DNA of 64,000 nt. It comes from Chryseobacterium daecheongense. Lineage in GTDB: Bacteria > Bacteroidota > Bacteroidia > Flavobacteriales > Weeksellaceae. The notes beneath the pieces are model-generated. The model was not told the DNA's origin, made no database searches, and saw only the letters and a program-made list of their open reading frames with translations. Both the position numbers and the translations under genes were made by a program. The DNA lies in contig CP115858.1 in assembly GCA_027920525.1 (NCBI GenBank), positions 3,844,001 to 3,908,000 on the forward strand, in the 5' to 3' direction. Of this stretch, positions 50,436-58,596 are shown one piece after another. Each line of letters starts with the position of its first letter. Position 1 is the first letter of the stretch.

Positions 50436-51122
50436 TTACTCAAATATCTGCTGGATCACTTCCAGGGAAGTTGGAATCTTAAAGTCTGTAATATGGTAAT
50501 GGTAATAAACCAATATACTATCCAGGAGATCCTTTCTTAATGCTGAATGAATTTTTAATTCATAAGGATTCTGTGAAGAAATAATAGATTTCCAAGCGGC
50601 TGAGATCTCATGGCTGAATAATTGATGAGCCGGTTGAGGTGAAAAAGTTCCTGTTTCCGGATCCAGATACTGGTGATTGTCGAGTAGGGGTGCTACACCC
50701 TGGATTTTTAAAATTTTAATTAAAAAAATCAAATGGGATTGATAATTCTTTAGAGAGAGTTCATCAACAAACTCGTCAATGGAAAAATAAAGATTGGAAT
50801 TTTTATGTTCATTTCTCAGGATCTGATTAAGAAAATCTGAAATAAAGAAAACTACAGTATTGATCTTTATATCGGTATACATATCGTTGTTTTTTACCAA
50901 CTCGAATCTGGTAACGGACGGTATTCCGCTACTTTTTCCTACAGGAATGGAAAAATTAAGTTGGTTTAACGGAAGCAATAATGCTTTTTTCTTATTTCTT
51001 TTGGAGTAAATACCCTTCAGGAAAAAAGTCTGAAAGCCTTCCTCTTCTGTAAAGCAATGAAGAACCGCATCATTTTCCCCGTATTTGATAAATGAAAGTA
51101 AAAATCCTTTTTGTGAATTCAT
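50436..51122 (-). CDS. recO: DNA repair protein RecO
   Basis: This 228-residue protein has the N-terminal OB-fold start QKGFLLSFIKYGENDAVLHC and FFLKGIYSKRNKKKALLLPL, both typical of RecO. It loads RecA on SSB-covered single strands with RecR. It overlaps the porZ gene by 1 base. The four-Cys zinc knuckle of some RecO proteins is absent, as in many Bacteroidota. Confidence 0.9.
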   Translation of the reverse strand: MNSQKGFLLSFIKYGENDAVLHCFTEEEGFQTFFLKGIYSKRNKKKALLLPLNQLNFSIPVGKSSGIPSVTRFELVKNNDMYTDIKINTVVFFISDFLNQILRNEHKNSNLYFSIDEFVDELSLKNYQSHLIFLIKILKIQGVAPLLDNHQYLDPETGTFSPQPAHQLFSHEISAAWKSIISSQNPYELKIHSALRKDLLDSILVYYHYHITDFKIPTSLEVIQQIFE

Positions 51123-53389
51123 TAATTAACCACAGCTATTTTGGCGGTCGCTTTATCAGAACCATCTTCATTGGTCATTAAGACAAAATAGATACCTGAT
51201 GCTACTCTGGTTCCTCGCTGATTATTAAGGTCCCATTCATAATAACCACCTCTTGCTACTGCCGAGTGAATGACGTTTCCTGCAACATCAGTTATTCTTA
51301 TGTTTGTTTTTTCCGCCAGACCTTTGATTGTAACTTTTCCTTTGAAATTAGAGTATACCACAGGGTTTGGATACACCACTACATTTCCGAAGCCCGAAGT
51401 TACATCTGCTACATCTCCCTGGTAGGTTACAATTCCGTTGTAAGAAGCAAAATATACCTTTCCTGTTTTTCTGTCTACTTTAATATCAGTGATGCTGTTC
51501 GTAGGCAATGGTGAATTTTCCTTTGTAAAATGCTTTATGGTTCTTTGTCCATCTGAAGACAGATAATATACTCCTCCACCATCTACTGAAATCCATTTAT
51601 AATCTCCTGCATCTACTTCTATTTGTAGAATTTGAGAATCACGGAAAAGCTCCTCACCTAGATTATTCTGCTCAATGATAATAGGGTTTACAGTAGGATT
51701 GGGTTCTTTAATGGCTGTTACCGCATTGGATAAAACTCGTAACCCTGTGTCAGAACCTATCCACGCATCTCCGGCTTTATCAATGGCGACAGAAACCGTT
51801 CCTCCTGAATTGGTTGGAAATCCGCTGGCTTGAGTCAGGATATAAGCGGTGTCATCAGATACGTTTGTTGGAGTCTTTTTATAATCATATACTAAAAAGT
51901 TGTTCGTCCTTGGGATCGGTACCCATAAAAGATTTTCATAATATAGAGCTTTCTGCACACCGTGGCTCAGACCTGCTACTTCCTTTATAATAAAATTGTC
52001 AGCAGTTTTATCATACGGAACTATAGCCATAGATCCATTATCCATAAAACCTACAGTAGCAAATAAGTTATTTTGATCATCATAAGTTAAGCCTACAGGT
52101 CTATAGGCAAAGTTATTAGGTGGTGATAAGCTGTAATATTTTGTAAAATCAAAATCTTTATTCGTGCTGTTGTATTTCATTTTGTAAATACCCTGTCCTC
52201 CATATACATAATTGGTGAAATAGACTTCATCCAAATTGCTCGGATCGGCTACAGCATCTAAAATATTAAATGACTGTGTTTGTCCTATAAAATAAGATGA
52301 ATATATCCATTGCATTCCGTTAAAGTAGTAGAAACCGGGGTTTCTAGGATTACTTATAGGAGTGTTGAATCTTGCTTCTCTACCTCCGGTTGAAACTAAA
52401 ATTCGGTTTTCACCATATAAATTAAGTTTATAAGCATAGTTGAAATAGGGACCATCCGGTTTAAATGCATTATTGGTTTCATCTTTAATTCCCGAAAGAA
52501 TAGTTCCTCCATATATCTTCGAACCTGTCCTTATGGCGGTATTACATTCTTCTCCTACACTCGCTGTCCCAACATAGTTTCCGTTGGTATTGAAAGTGTA
52601 AATCCTACTCTGATCGGTAACAATAATGCCATTTGAACTTACTACGATATCCTGTACTTTTCCAAAAGTCTGTGATAGTGGAGTAGAGACACCATTATTA
52701 AAGATGTATGCTGTAGTTGCAGAAGAAAAGCTAATAACAGGATCAGAATCGATTTGGGTAAATGTTCCCGGAACATCAGTTGTCCAGGTAGAAAATACCG
52801 GAAAAGTCGTATTCATTTCATGGCTCTTTAAACCAGTATTCGTTACAGAATATACCTTATTATCTACGATAGTTGCTTCATTACTCGCTTCGTATACACC
52901 TCCTGAAAGAAAAAAAGCAGAATCGTTAAACTCTTTTTTTCTGAGATCAAAAATAGAGAGTCCATAGCCAACTGAAATAACAGCCTTATCTCCTGTAATT
53001 GATATATGATTGATTTTTTTGCTTCCGTTGTATCCTGTAGCAATGGGGATATCTACAACATAAGTAACACCTTCCGGAGTAACAATATCCAAGGAGCCGT
53101 TTTGATAACCAATAAGTCCGATCTTGGTTTGAGCATTGTAATCAAAAGCGGAAATACCTACTTCATGAAGGCCGTTTGCTTTGGATAACTTCGTAATTTC
53201 ACCTGTCGAGATGGTATAATAGAATAGCCCGTTTTCTGCAGCTGCAATTATTTTCCCATTATCTTCTTTCATGGAGATAACATTGTTGTAGGAGAATATA
53301 TCCGCCCATTTTTTTGAAGAGATAACCTGAGCATTAGCCATTTGAAAGCATGCTAAAATACCAAGGGAAATTATGGAGAGTTTTTTCAT
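51122..53389 (-). CDS. porZ: Type IX secretion protein PorZ-like
   Basis: This 755-residue exported protein (signal LSIISLGILACFQMANAQ) has two beta-propeller-like domains. A C-terminal T9SS sorting domain with VVVYPNPVVYSNFKG and ending ASGIYFVLMTNEDGSDKATA follows. Domain order and length fit PorZ, a surface part of the PorU-PorV-PorQ-PorZ attachment complex that uses A-LPS or equivalent. It is grouped with recO, as in other flavobacteria. Confidence 0.85.
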   Translation of the reverse strand: MKKLSIISLGILACFQMANAQVISSKKWADIFSYNNVISMKEDNGKIIAAAENGLFYYTISTGEITKLSKANGLHEVGISAFDYNAQTKIGLIGYQNGSLDIVTPEGVTYVVDIPIATGYNGSKKINHISITGDKAVISVGYGLSIFDLRKKEFNDSAFFLSGGVYEASNEATIVDNKVYSVTNTGLKSHEMNTTFPVFSTWTTDVPGTFTQIDSDPVISFSSATTAYIFNNGVSTPLSQTFGKVQDIVVSSNGIIVTDQSRIYTFNTNGNYVGTASVGEECNTAIRTGSKIYGGTILSGIKDETNNAFKPDGPYFNYAYKLNLYGENRILVSTGGREARFNTPISNPRNPGFYYFNGMQWIYSSYFIGQTQSFNILDAVADPSNLDEVYFTNYVYGGQGIYKMKYNSTNKDFDFTKYYSLSPPNNFAYRPVGLTYDDQNNLFATVGFMDNGSMAIVPYDKTADNFIIKEVAGLSHGVQKALYYENLLWVPIPRTNNFLVYDYKKTPTNVSDDTAYILTQASGFPTNSGGTVSVAIDKAGDAWIGSDTGLRVLSNAVTAIKEPNPTVNPIIIEQNNLGEELFRDSQILQIEVDAGDYKWISVDGGGVYYLSSDGQRTIKHFTKENSPLPTNSITDIKVDRKTGKVYFASYNGIVTYQGDVADVTSGFGNVVVYPNPVVYSNFKGKVTIKGLAEKTNIRITDVAGNVIHSAVARGGYYEWDLNNQRGTRVASGIYFVLMTNEDGSDKATAKIAVVN

Positions 53390-53390
53390 A

Positions 53391-54341
53391 TTATGCTATT
53401 ATACTGCTATCTATTACCTGATTATTCCAGGAGATATGTTGTACGTTTTTGTTATTGTCAAAATGGAAATCTATTCTGCCTAAAAGAAGTCCTGCCCATC
53501 CCACCTGATTTACCAGGACATTTTTTCCTTGACGGTTTTTAAAGGTTTGGGGTTCCGGTAAAAATGTATGGGTATGTCCTCCTAAAATCAGATCGATATT
53601 TTCTGTACTTGCAGCCAGTATCTTATCACTTACCTTATCGGGCTCTCCTTTGTAATCGTAGCCAATATGTGATAAGCAAATTACAAGATCACATTTTTGT
53701 TCATTTTTCAAAAAGTTTGAATAATGTTGTGCAACTTCAATCGGATTCGAATATACGGTTTCCTGATATTGTTTTTTACCCACTAGCCCCTCCAATTGAA
53801 TGCCTAATCCGAAAATCCCTACTTTGATTCCGTTTTTATTGAAGATTTTATAGGGAGATGTTTTACCATCTAAAACTGTATTTTTAAAATCATAATTCGA
53901 GCAGATGAATGGAAACTGTGCATTAGGCAAAACATTCAGAAACCCCTGTAATCCATTATCAAAATCATGATTCCCCATGGTAGAAGCATCATATTTCATC
54001 ATGGACATTAATTTGAATTCAAGTTCGCCGCCAAAGAAATTAAAGTATGGTGTTCCCTGGAATATATCTCCCGAGTCAAGAAGCAATACATTGTTTTCTT
54101 TACTTCTGATTTGCTGTATTAAACTTGCTCTTCTTGCAAAACCTCCCTGATTAGGATTTTTTGTATAACTTTCATCAAAAGGTTCTATTCTGCTGTGCTG
54201 ATCATTGGTATGAAGAATAGTAAGTTTATTTGTTGAAGATAAGGTACTCAGTCCGAAATCTTCAGCCATCATCATATTGGGAGCTAAAGCCATTGCCATA
54301 GTCCCGCCACCAATTGTTTTTATAAATCTTTTTCTATCCAT
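53391..54341 (-). CDS. Exported metallophosphatase (5'-nucleotidase catalytic half)
   Basis: This 316-residue protein has an N-terminal signal (MDRKRFIKTIGGGTMAMALA) and a calcineurin-like phosphoesterase domain. Metal-ligand motifs are LHTNDQHSR, LLDSGDIFQGTPY, MGNHDFDNG and LGGHTHTF. It lacks the 5'-nucleotidase C-terminal domain, which is encoded separately by the next gene, sharing 1 base. The pair would form a split UshA-like enzyme. Confidence 0.88.
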   Translation of the reverse strand: MDRKRFIKTIGGGTMAMALAPNMMMAEDFGLSTLSSTNKLTILHTNDQHSRIEPFDESYTKNPNQGGFARRASLIQQIRSKENNVLLLDSGDIFQGTPYFNFFGGELEFKLMSMMKYDASTMGNHDFDNGLQGFLNVLPNAQFPFICSNYDFKNTVLDGKTSPYKIFNKNGIKVGIFGLGIQLEGLVGKKQYQETVYSNPIEVAQHYSNFLKNEQKCDLVICLSHIGYDYKGEPDKVSDKILAASTENIDLILGGHTHTFLPEPQTFKNRQGKNVLVNQVGWAGLLLGRIDFHFDNNKNVQHISWNNQVIDSSIIA

Positions 54342-55096
54342 TATTTCTTACCGATAAAATTTAAACGAACATCTGTATTGGGAACAATCTGCGGGTTTTT
54401 CTTAAAACAATCAATAAAAAGATCTCTCATTTTAATTCCCGTAGAAATTGATTCCCCTTTTGCAAAGAAATTCATGTTATCACCTCCTAATGCCAAATAA
54501 TCAGAAGTTGCAATATAATAATCCTGACTTGAATTAATGGTTTTTCCGTCAATTAAAGTTTTGGATGGTTTGCCGTTTTGAGTTTCTATATACAAGTGAG
54601 AAACCGGATTATTGACCTCATTTTTTGCATAGTATTCGAACAAACCCTGCAAGTCGCATCCCTTCATTTTAACAATGACCACTTCATTTTCGAATGGCAT
54701 CACTTCGTATACATTTTTGAGTAAAATATCACCCTTGCCAATGGAAGTGCGAATACCTCCTATATTGATGAGGGCAGCGTCAACATTCTTTTGCAGGTGT
54801 GACTTTGCCCATTCATTGGCTCCTTCAAAAGTATAATCAGCTAAAAGATTTCCCAGATTGCTGTTATCACCTTGTTTGGTAAGATCTGTGTTCGTATGGG
54901 AAATTTTTTGATTCATTTCCCGATCCAGTTTTTGTTTATAAGGTTCAATAACTTTTACAAAAGCCTCATCATTCTTCAGATCTTTATTAATGGAAATATT
55001 CTTTTGTGTTTCCACATTTGCTACCTGTAAAGGAATTGTTTTACAAGAAGTAAGCGAAACCAAGGCAATTCCCAGCAATAAGAATTTATTTTTCAT
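54341..55096 (-). CDS. Lipoprotein with 5'-nucleotidase C-terminal domain
   Basis: This protein has about 251 residues from ATG 55096 (MKNKFLLLGIALVSLTSCK, lipobox ending in Cys). An ATG at 55117 falls inside the promoter and is rejected. The domain recognises substrate in UshA-type enzymes: NLLADYTFEGANEWA, NIGGIRTSIGKGDI and YEVMPFENEVVIVKMKG. It pairs with the catalytic half in the next gene. Confidence 0.87.
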   Translation of the reverse strand: MKNKFLLLGIALVSLTSCKTIPLQVANVETQKNISINKDLKNDEAFVKVIEPYKQKLDREMNQKISHTNTDLTKQGDNSNLGNLLADYTFEGANEWAKSHLQKNVDAALINIGGIRTSIGKGDILLKNVYEVMPFENEVVIVKMKGCDLQGLFEYYAKNEVNNPVSHLYIETQNGKPSKTLIDGKTINSSQDYYIATSDYLALGGDNMNFFAKGESISTGIKMRDLFIDCFKKNPQIVPNTDVRLNFIGKK

Positions 55097-55114
55097 AATT
55101 TCTTTTAGTATATG

Positions 55115-55122
55115 CAAATATA
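55115..55122 (-). promoter_or_regulatory. -7 box of the split 5'-nucleotidase genes
   Basis: The minus strand reads TATATTTG, exact consensus. It fixes the start at 55096. Confidence 0.6.
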
Positions 55123-55176
55123 ATTATATGTAGAATAAAACATTATTATTTATTATAAATTCTTAGTCGAAATTAT

Positions 55177-55184
55177 TAAATTTG
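55177..55184 (+). promoter_or_regulatory. -7 box of dapA
   Basis: TAAATTTG, exact consensus, 19 bases before the ATG. Confidence 0.6.
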
Positions 55185-55203
55185 ACAAAAATAATTCTAA
55201 CAG

Positions 55204-56076
55204 ATGAGCATTTTAAAAGGAGTAGGTGTGGCTTTGGTAACACCCTTTAATGAAGATTTATCCGTTGATTTTGATAGTTTAACAAAACTTGTTGAATATA
55301 ACATTGAAAACGGAACCAGTTATTTAGTTGTTTTAGGAACTACAGCGGAAGCTGCAACACTTTCTGCAGAGGAGAAGAAACAGGTTACAGATCATATCAT
55401 TAAGGTAAATAGTAAACGCCTTCCTTTGGTTCTGGGAATTGGAGGGAACAATACTCTTGAGGTAAAAAAACAAATTGAAGAAACGGATCTTTCATCATTT
55501 GAAGCAGTTTTATCAGTTTCTCCTTATTATAATAAACCTAATCAGGAGGGGCTTTATCAGCACTATAAAGCTCTGGCTTCTACAGGAAAAAAGATCATTA
55601 TCTATAACGTGCCTTCCCGAACAGGACAAAATATAGAGGCAGATACTACGATTCGATTGGCTAAAGAATTTCCTAATTTATTCTTAATTAAGGAAGCCGC
55701 TCCAAACATTCTTCAATATTTCGATATTTTAAGAAAGAAGCCTGAAGGTTTTGCATTAGTATCGGGAGATGATGAATATGCATTGCCTGTAACTTTGGCA
55801 GGGGGTGAAGGAGTTATTTCCGTTATAGGACAAGCATATCCAAAAGAGTTTTCTACTATGATTCAGTTAGCTTTGGATGGAAAAGTAAAAGAAGCTTATG
55901 AAATTCATAACAAACTTGTGGAAATCACAAGATTGATTTTTGCCGAAGGAAATCCATGTGGAATTAAAGTGATTTTGACAGAAAAAGGAATTATTAAAAA
56001 TTATTTAAGACTTCCTCTCGTAGCAGCATCAGAAGGACTTTACGCGAAAATAAAAGCTGAAATGGCGAATATTTAA
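55204..56076 (+). CDS. dapA: 4-hydroxy-tetrahydrodipicolinate synthase
   Basis: This 290-residue TIM-barrel aldolase has GTTAEAATLSAEEKKQV (the usual GTTGE/S motif has one change), IIYNVPSRTGQN (catalytic Tyr) and LIKEAAPNILQY (Schiff-base Lys). It condenses pyruvate with aspartate semialdehyde in lysine and diaminopimelate synthesis. A terminator follows. Confidence 0.93.
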   Translation: MSILKGVGVALVTPFNEDLSVDFDSLTKLVEYNIENGTSYLVVLGTTAEAATLSAEEKKQVTDHIIKVNSKRLPLVLGIGGNNTLEVKKQIEETDLSSFEAVLSVSPYYNKPNQEGLYQHYKALASTGKKIIIYNVPSRTGQNIEADTTIRLAKEFPNLFLIKEAAPNILQYFDILRKKPEGFALVSGDDEYALPVTLAGGEGVISVIGQAYPKEFSTMIQLALDGKVKEAYEIHNKLVEITRLIFAEGNPCGIKVILTEKGIIKNYLRLPLVAASEGLYAKIKAEMANI

Positions 56077-56138
56077 GATACGTAAGACGTTAAAAATAAA
56101 TATGCGGTTACGTTATCTGTCAATAAATTAAATAACAT

Positions 56139-56168
56139 AAAGTGAAAGGTTCGTGCCTTTCACTTTTT
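56139..56168 (+). terminator. Terminator after dapA
   Basis: AAAGTGAAAGG pairs with CCTTTCACTTT over TTCGTG, followed by T. Confidence 0.85.
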
Positions 56169-56182
56169 TTAATGATAAAATT

Positions 56183-56689
56183 ATGGAATTAGTAAAAGCA
56201 ACAGAAAATGACATTCCTTTAATTCAGGATTTAGCCAGAAGATCATGGGAAAATGCCTATGCAGAAATACTTTCGGCTGAACAGATGGAGTATATGTTGG
56301 GTACAATGTATTCTACAGAAGAGATTGCAGGGCATTTGCAGCACCCTCATTATCATTATTATCTTATTAAAGATGGAGAAAGTAACTCTTTTGAAGGATT
56401 TATAGGCTACGAAAATGCCTACGGAGATCAAACAACAAAACTCCACAGGATTTATTTGGTTCCCGAGAGTAAAGGAAAAGGATTTGGGAAAAAAGCACTC
56501 GCTTTTTTGGCAGACAAAACACTTGAAGCTGGAGATAGCAGAATAATCTTAAATGTAAATAAATTTAATGCCGCAAGACAATTTTACGAATCTCAGGGAT
56601 ACAAAATTTACGATGAAGGAGTATTTGATATTGGGAATGGTTTCGTGATGGACGATTATCTCATGGAATTTATAATTCACGAACAATAG
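56183..56689 (+). CDS. GNAT family N-acetyltransferase
   Basis: This protein has about 168 residues from ATG 56183 (MELVKATENDIPLIQDLA). An ATG at 56153 lies in the terminator of dapA. The acetyl-CoA loop is LVPESKGKGFGKKALAFL, and ARQFYESQGYKIYDEGV is the usual ending. The substrate is unknown. Confidence 0.88.
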   Translation: MELVKATENDIPLIQDLARRSWENAYAEILSAEQMEYMLGTMYSTEEIAGHLQHPHYHYYLIKDGESNSFEGFIGYENAYGDQTTKLHRIYLVPESKGKGFGKKALAFLADKTLEAGDSRIILNVNKFNAARQFYESQGYKIYDEGVFDIGNGFVMDDYLMEFIIHEQ

Positions 56690-56980
56690 ACTTATAATTG
56701 TGTAACAATATCTGATAATTCTATAACGGGTGACTTGGTTATAATTGTGATATTTGCAAAGAACCAAATCACTTCAAAAATAATACGTTCATATACTTGG
56801 TTTTAAGCTGTATTGGCTTTTATCAGTATATTTTTTTCATCCTTAGTGTTTAAATTCCTGTATTCTTTAATGCAGGAGTTTTTTGCGTTTATGAAAATTA
56901 TTTTAACTTTATTAACCTATTTCACATTTATATGAAATAAAAGTTTATATTTACAAAATAATTAACACACTTGTACTAGG

Positions 56981-57562
56981 ATGAAAATGTATGTGAAATT
57001 TGATTTCAATGCTCTTTGTAAAAAAGTGTTGGATGAAAAGCTTAAAGAACAGGGTTTGAAATACCGTTTGCTGAATTTTGGGGAAGTTGAATTTTATGAA
57101 GCATTTACTCAGGAACAGCACAATAATTTCAAAAAGAATCTTGAAGATTATGGCATCGAAATTATCGAGAGCCAGAAGATTGCATTACTCCAGAAAATAA
57201 AAGATGCAATCGTAGAATTGGTTTTCTCAAAAGATATTGTTGCTGTTAAAGCGTCTATTTACATTGCTGAAAAATTGAATCATAGCTACGGATATCTTTC
57301 CAATCTTTTTTCAGAAGTCGCATATACATCTATAGAAAACTTTATTATTCTACAGAAGATAGAATATGCCAAGGAGCTGATTATTACAAATAAACTTAAC
57401 CTTACGGAGATTGCACATAAGCTGAACTACTCCAGTGTTGCTCATCTCAGTACACAATTTAAAAATACAACGGGTATTACTCCTTCCCAGTTTCAGAAAA
57501 TTATTATCAAAAGGAGAAAAGAGCAGACTGTGGCTGTTACTAATAAAATGCTTTATGAATAA
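56981..57562 (+). CDS. AraC-type DNA-binding protein
   Basis: This 193-residue protein has a N-terminal part of unknown type (about 1-70) that starts MKMYVKFDFNALCKKVL. An AraC-like DNA-binding domain occupies about 85-180, with HSYGYLSNLFSEVAYTSIEN and NLTEIAHKLNYSSVAHLSTQ as the two helix-turn-helix motifs. The stop overlaps the start of a receiver-domain gene. The protein could act with that receiver. Confidence 0.85.
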   Translation: MKMYVKFDFNALCKKVLDEKLKEQGLKYRLLNFGEVEFYEAFTQEQHNNFKKNLEDYGIEIIESQKIALLQKIKDAIVELVFSKDIVAVKASIYIAEKLNHSYGYLSNLFSEVAYTSIENFIILQKIEYAKELIITNKLNLTEIAHKLNYSSVAHLSTQFKNTTGITPSQFQKIIIKRRKEQTVAVTNKMLYE

Positions 57563-58001
57563 AGAATATTTAAATACCATACTTGTTGATAATGACGAAG
57601 GCAATATTATTCTATTTAAAAGTATACTTAAAGATCTTAAAATAACAGTAAAGGTGCAGTCGTTTTCCAATGGTGAGGATTTGATGAAATATTTAAATAA
57701 TGCGGAGGCTCTTATTCCGGAAGTGCTGCTGATGAACTACACCATTCCAAAAAAAGGGATGCTGGAATGTCTGGAAGAGATTAAAAAAGATGTGAGGTTG
57801 AACAGTATGGTCACAGGGGTATATTGTGATACATTGTCAGAAGAAGAAGTCGAAAGGATTTTTGTAAAAGGTGCAAATATTTATATAAAAAAACCAGATA
57901 ATTATAAAGACCTGAAAAGGGTAATTTCCGAGGTAGTGACTCTAAATTGGCAATACCACACATCAGGACTCAATAAGGATAATCTTATCCTGAAAGTATG
58001 A
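57555..58001 (+). CDS. Receiver-domain protein lacking the phosphoacceptor Asp
   Basis: This protein has about 148 residues from ATG 57555. The receiver opening is ILVDNDEGN, but the acceptor position in EVLLMNYTIPKKGMLECLEE is Asn where response regulators have Asp. The conserved Lys is present in NIYIKKPDNYKDL. It overlaps the AraC-type gene by 8 bases and so is translated with it. It may be a pseudo-receiver that works by protein contact. Confidence 0.8.
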   Translation: MNKEYLNTILVDNDEGNIILFKSILKDLKITVKVQSFSNGEDLMKYLNNAEALIPEVLLMNYTIPKKGMLECLEEIKKDVRLNSMVTGVYCDTLSEEEVERIFVKGANIYIKKPDNYKDLKRVISEVVTLNWQYHTSGLNKDNLILKV

Positions 58002-58561
58002 TAAACATTGATGTTTCTGGATTTTAATTCAGGAATAAAAAAAGACATATTATATAATACTCACCAATAGGTGAAAATTTTATAACTATTAAATATAATA
58101 ATATAAATAGTTATTAATAACAATTGATGAAATTTGTACAAGAAACGTGCTAACACAAATTAATCATAAAAGTAATTAATATAAATAATTATTTTTCAAA
58201 TCTTGAAAGTAAAAAATGTTAATCACGATGTTAGTAAAACAAAATGGATTATTCAGTTCCAATGTTAAGCGTAGAAGATCTTTAAACAAAACGGTACAAT
58301 CATGAAAACTCAAGCGTCGGGGGATATTATAGTCGTTTCTTTTAAAATCCTTTCGACAAACACAGTTAGTTTTTATAATAAGTAAGTTGGAAACATAATT
58401 CATTTTGTTTTTTCAAAATTTATTTAGTAGTGGCTTAAAATAAAAATGCAAATGCTATAAATATTTTCACTCCACATCAAATTACAGAATAATAAGCATT
58501 CTACTAAATAAATTTTTTACCACGAGAATAATTTCTTCTAAATAACAGTTTTATAAGGGGG
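58002..58561. other. AT-rich intergenic region before recG
   Basis: About 560 bases. A copy of the dispersed GCGYAGAAG element lies at 58262. I see no convincing gene or RNA otherwise. Confidence 0.45.
58262..58290 (+). repeat. Dispersed GCGYAGAAG element, copy C
   Basis: The core AAGCGTAGAAGATCTTTA matches copy B (12368) at all but one base. Confidence 0.5.
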
Positions 58562-58596
58562 CCGCGGAAAGATCTTTTTCTTTTTGCGGTTTTTTT
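58562..58596. terminator. Hairpin terminator at the recG end
   Basis: CCGC and GCGG enclose an imperfect AAAGA/TCTTT-type stem, with a T-run after. It reaches the recG stop codon. Confidence 0.55.

Noticed and set aside
58176..58403. 75-residue minus-strand frame before recG
   Set aside because: AT-rich, without a start context or domain, and it contains the dispersed repeat element.
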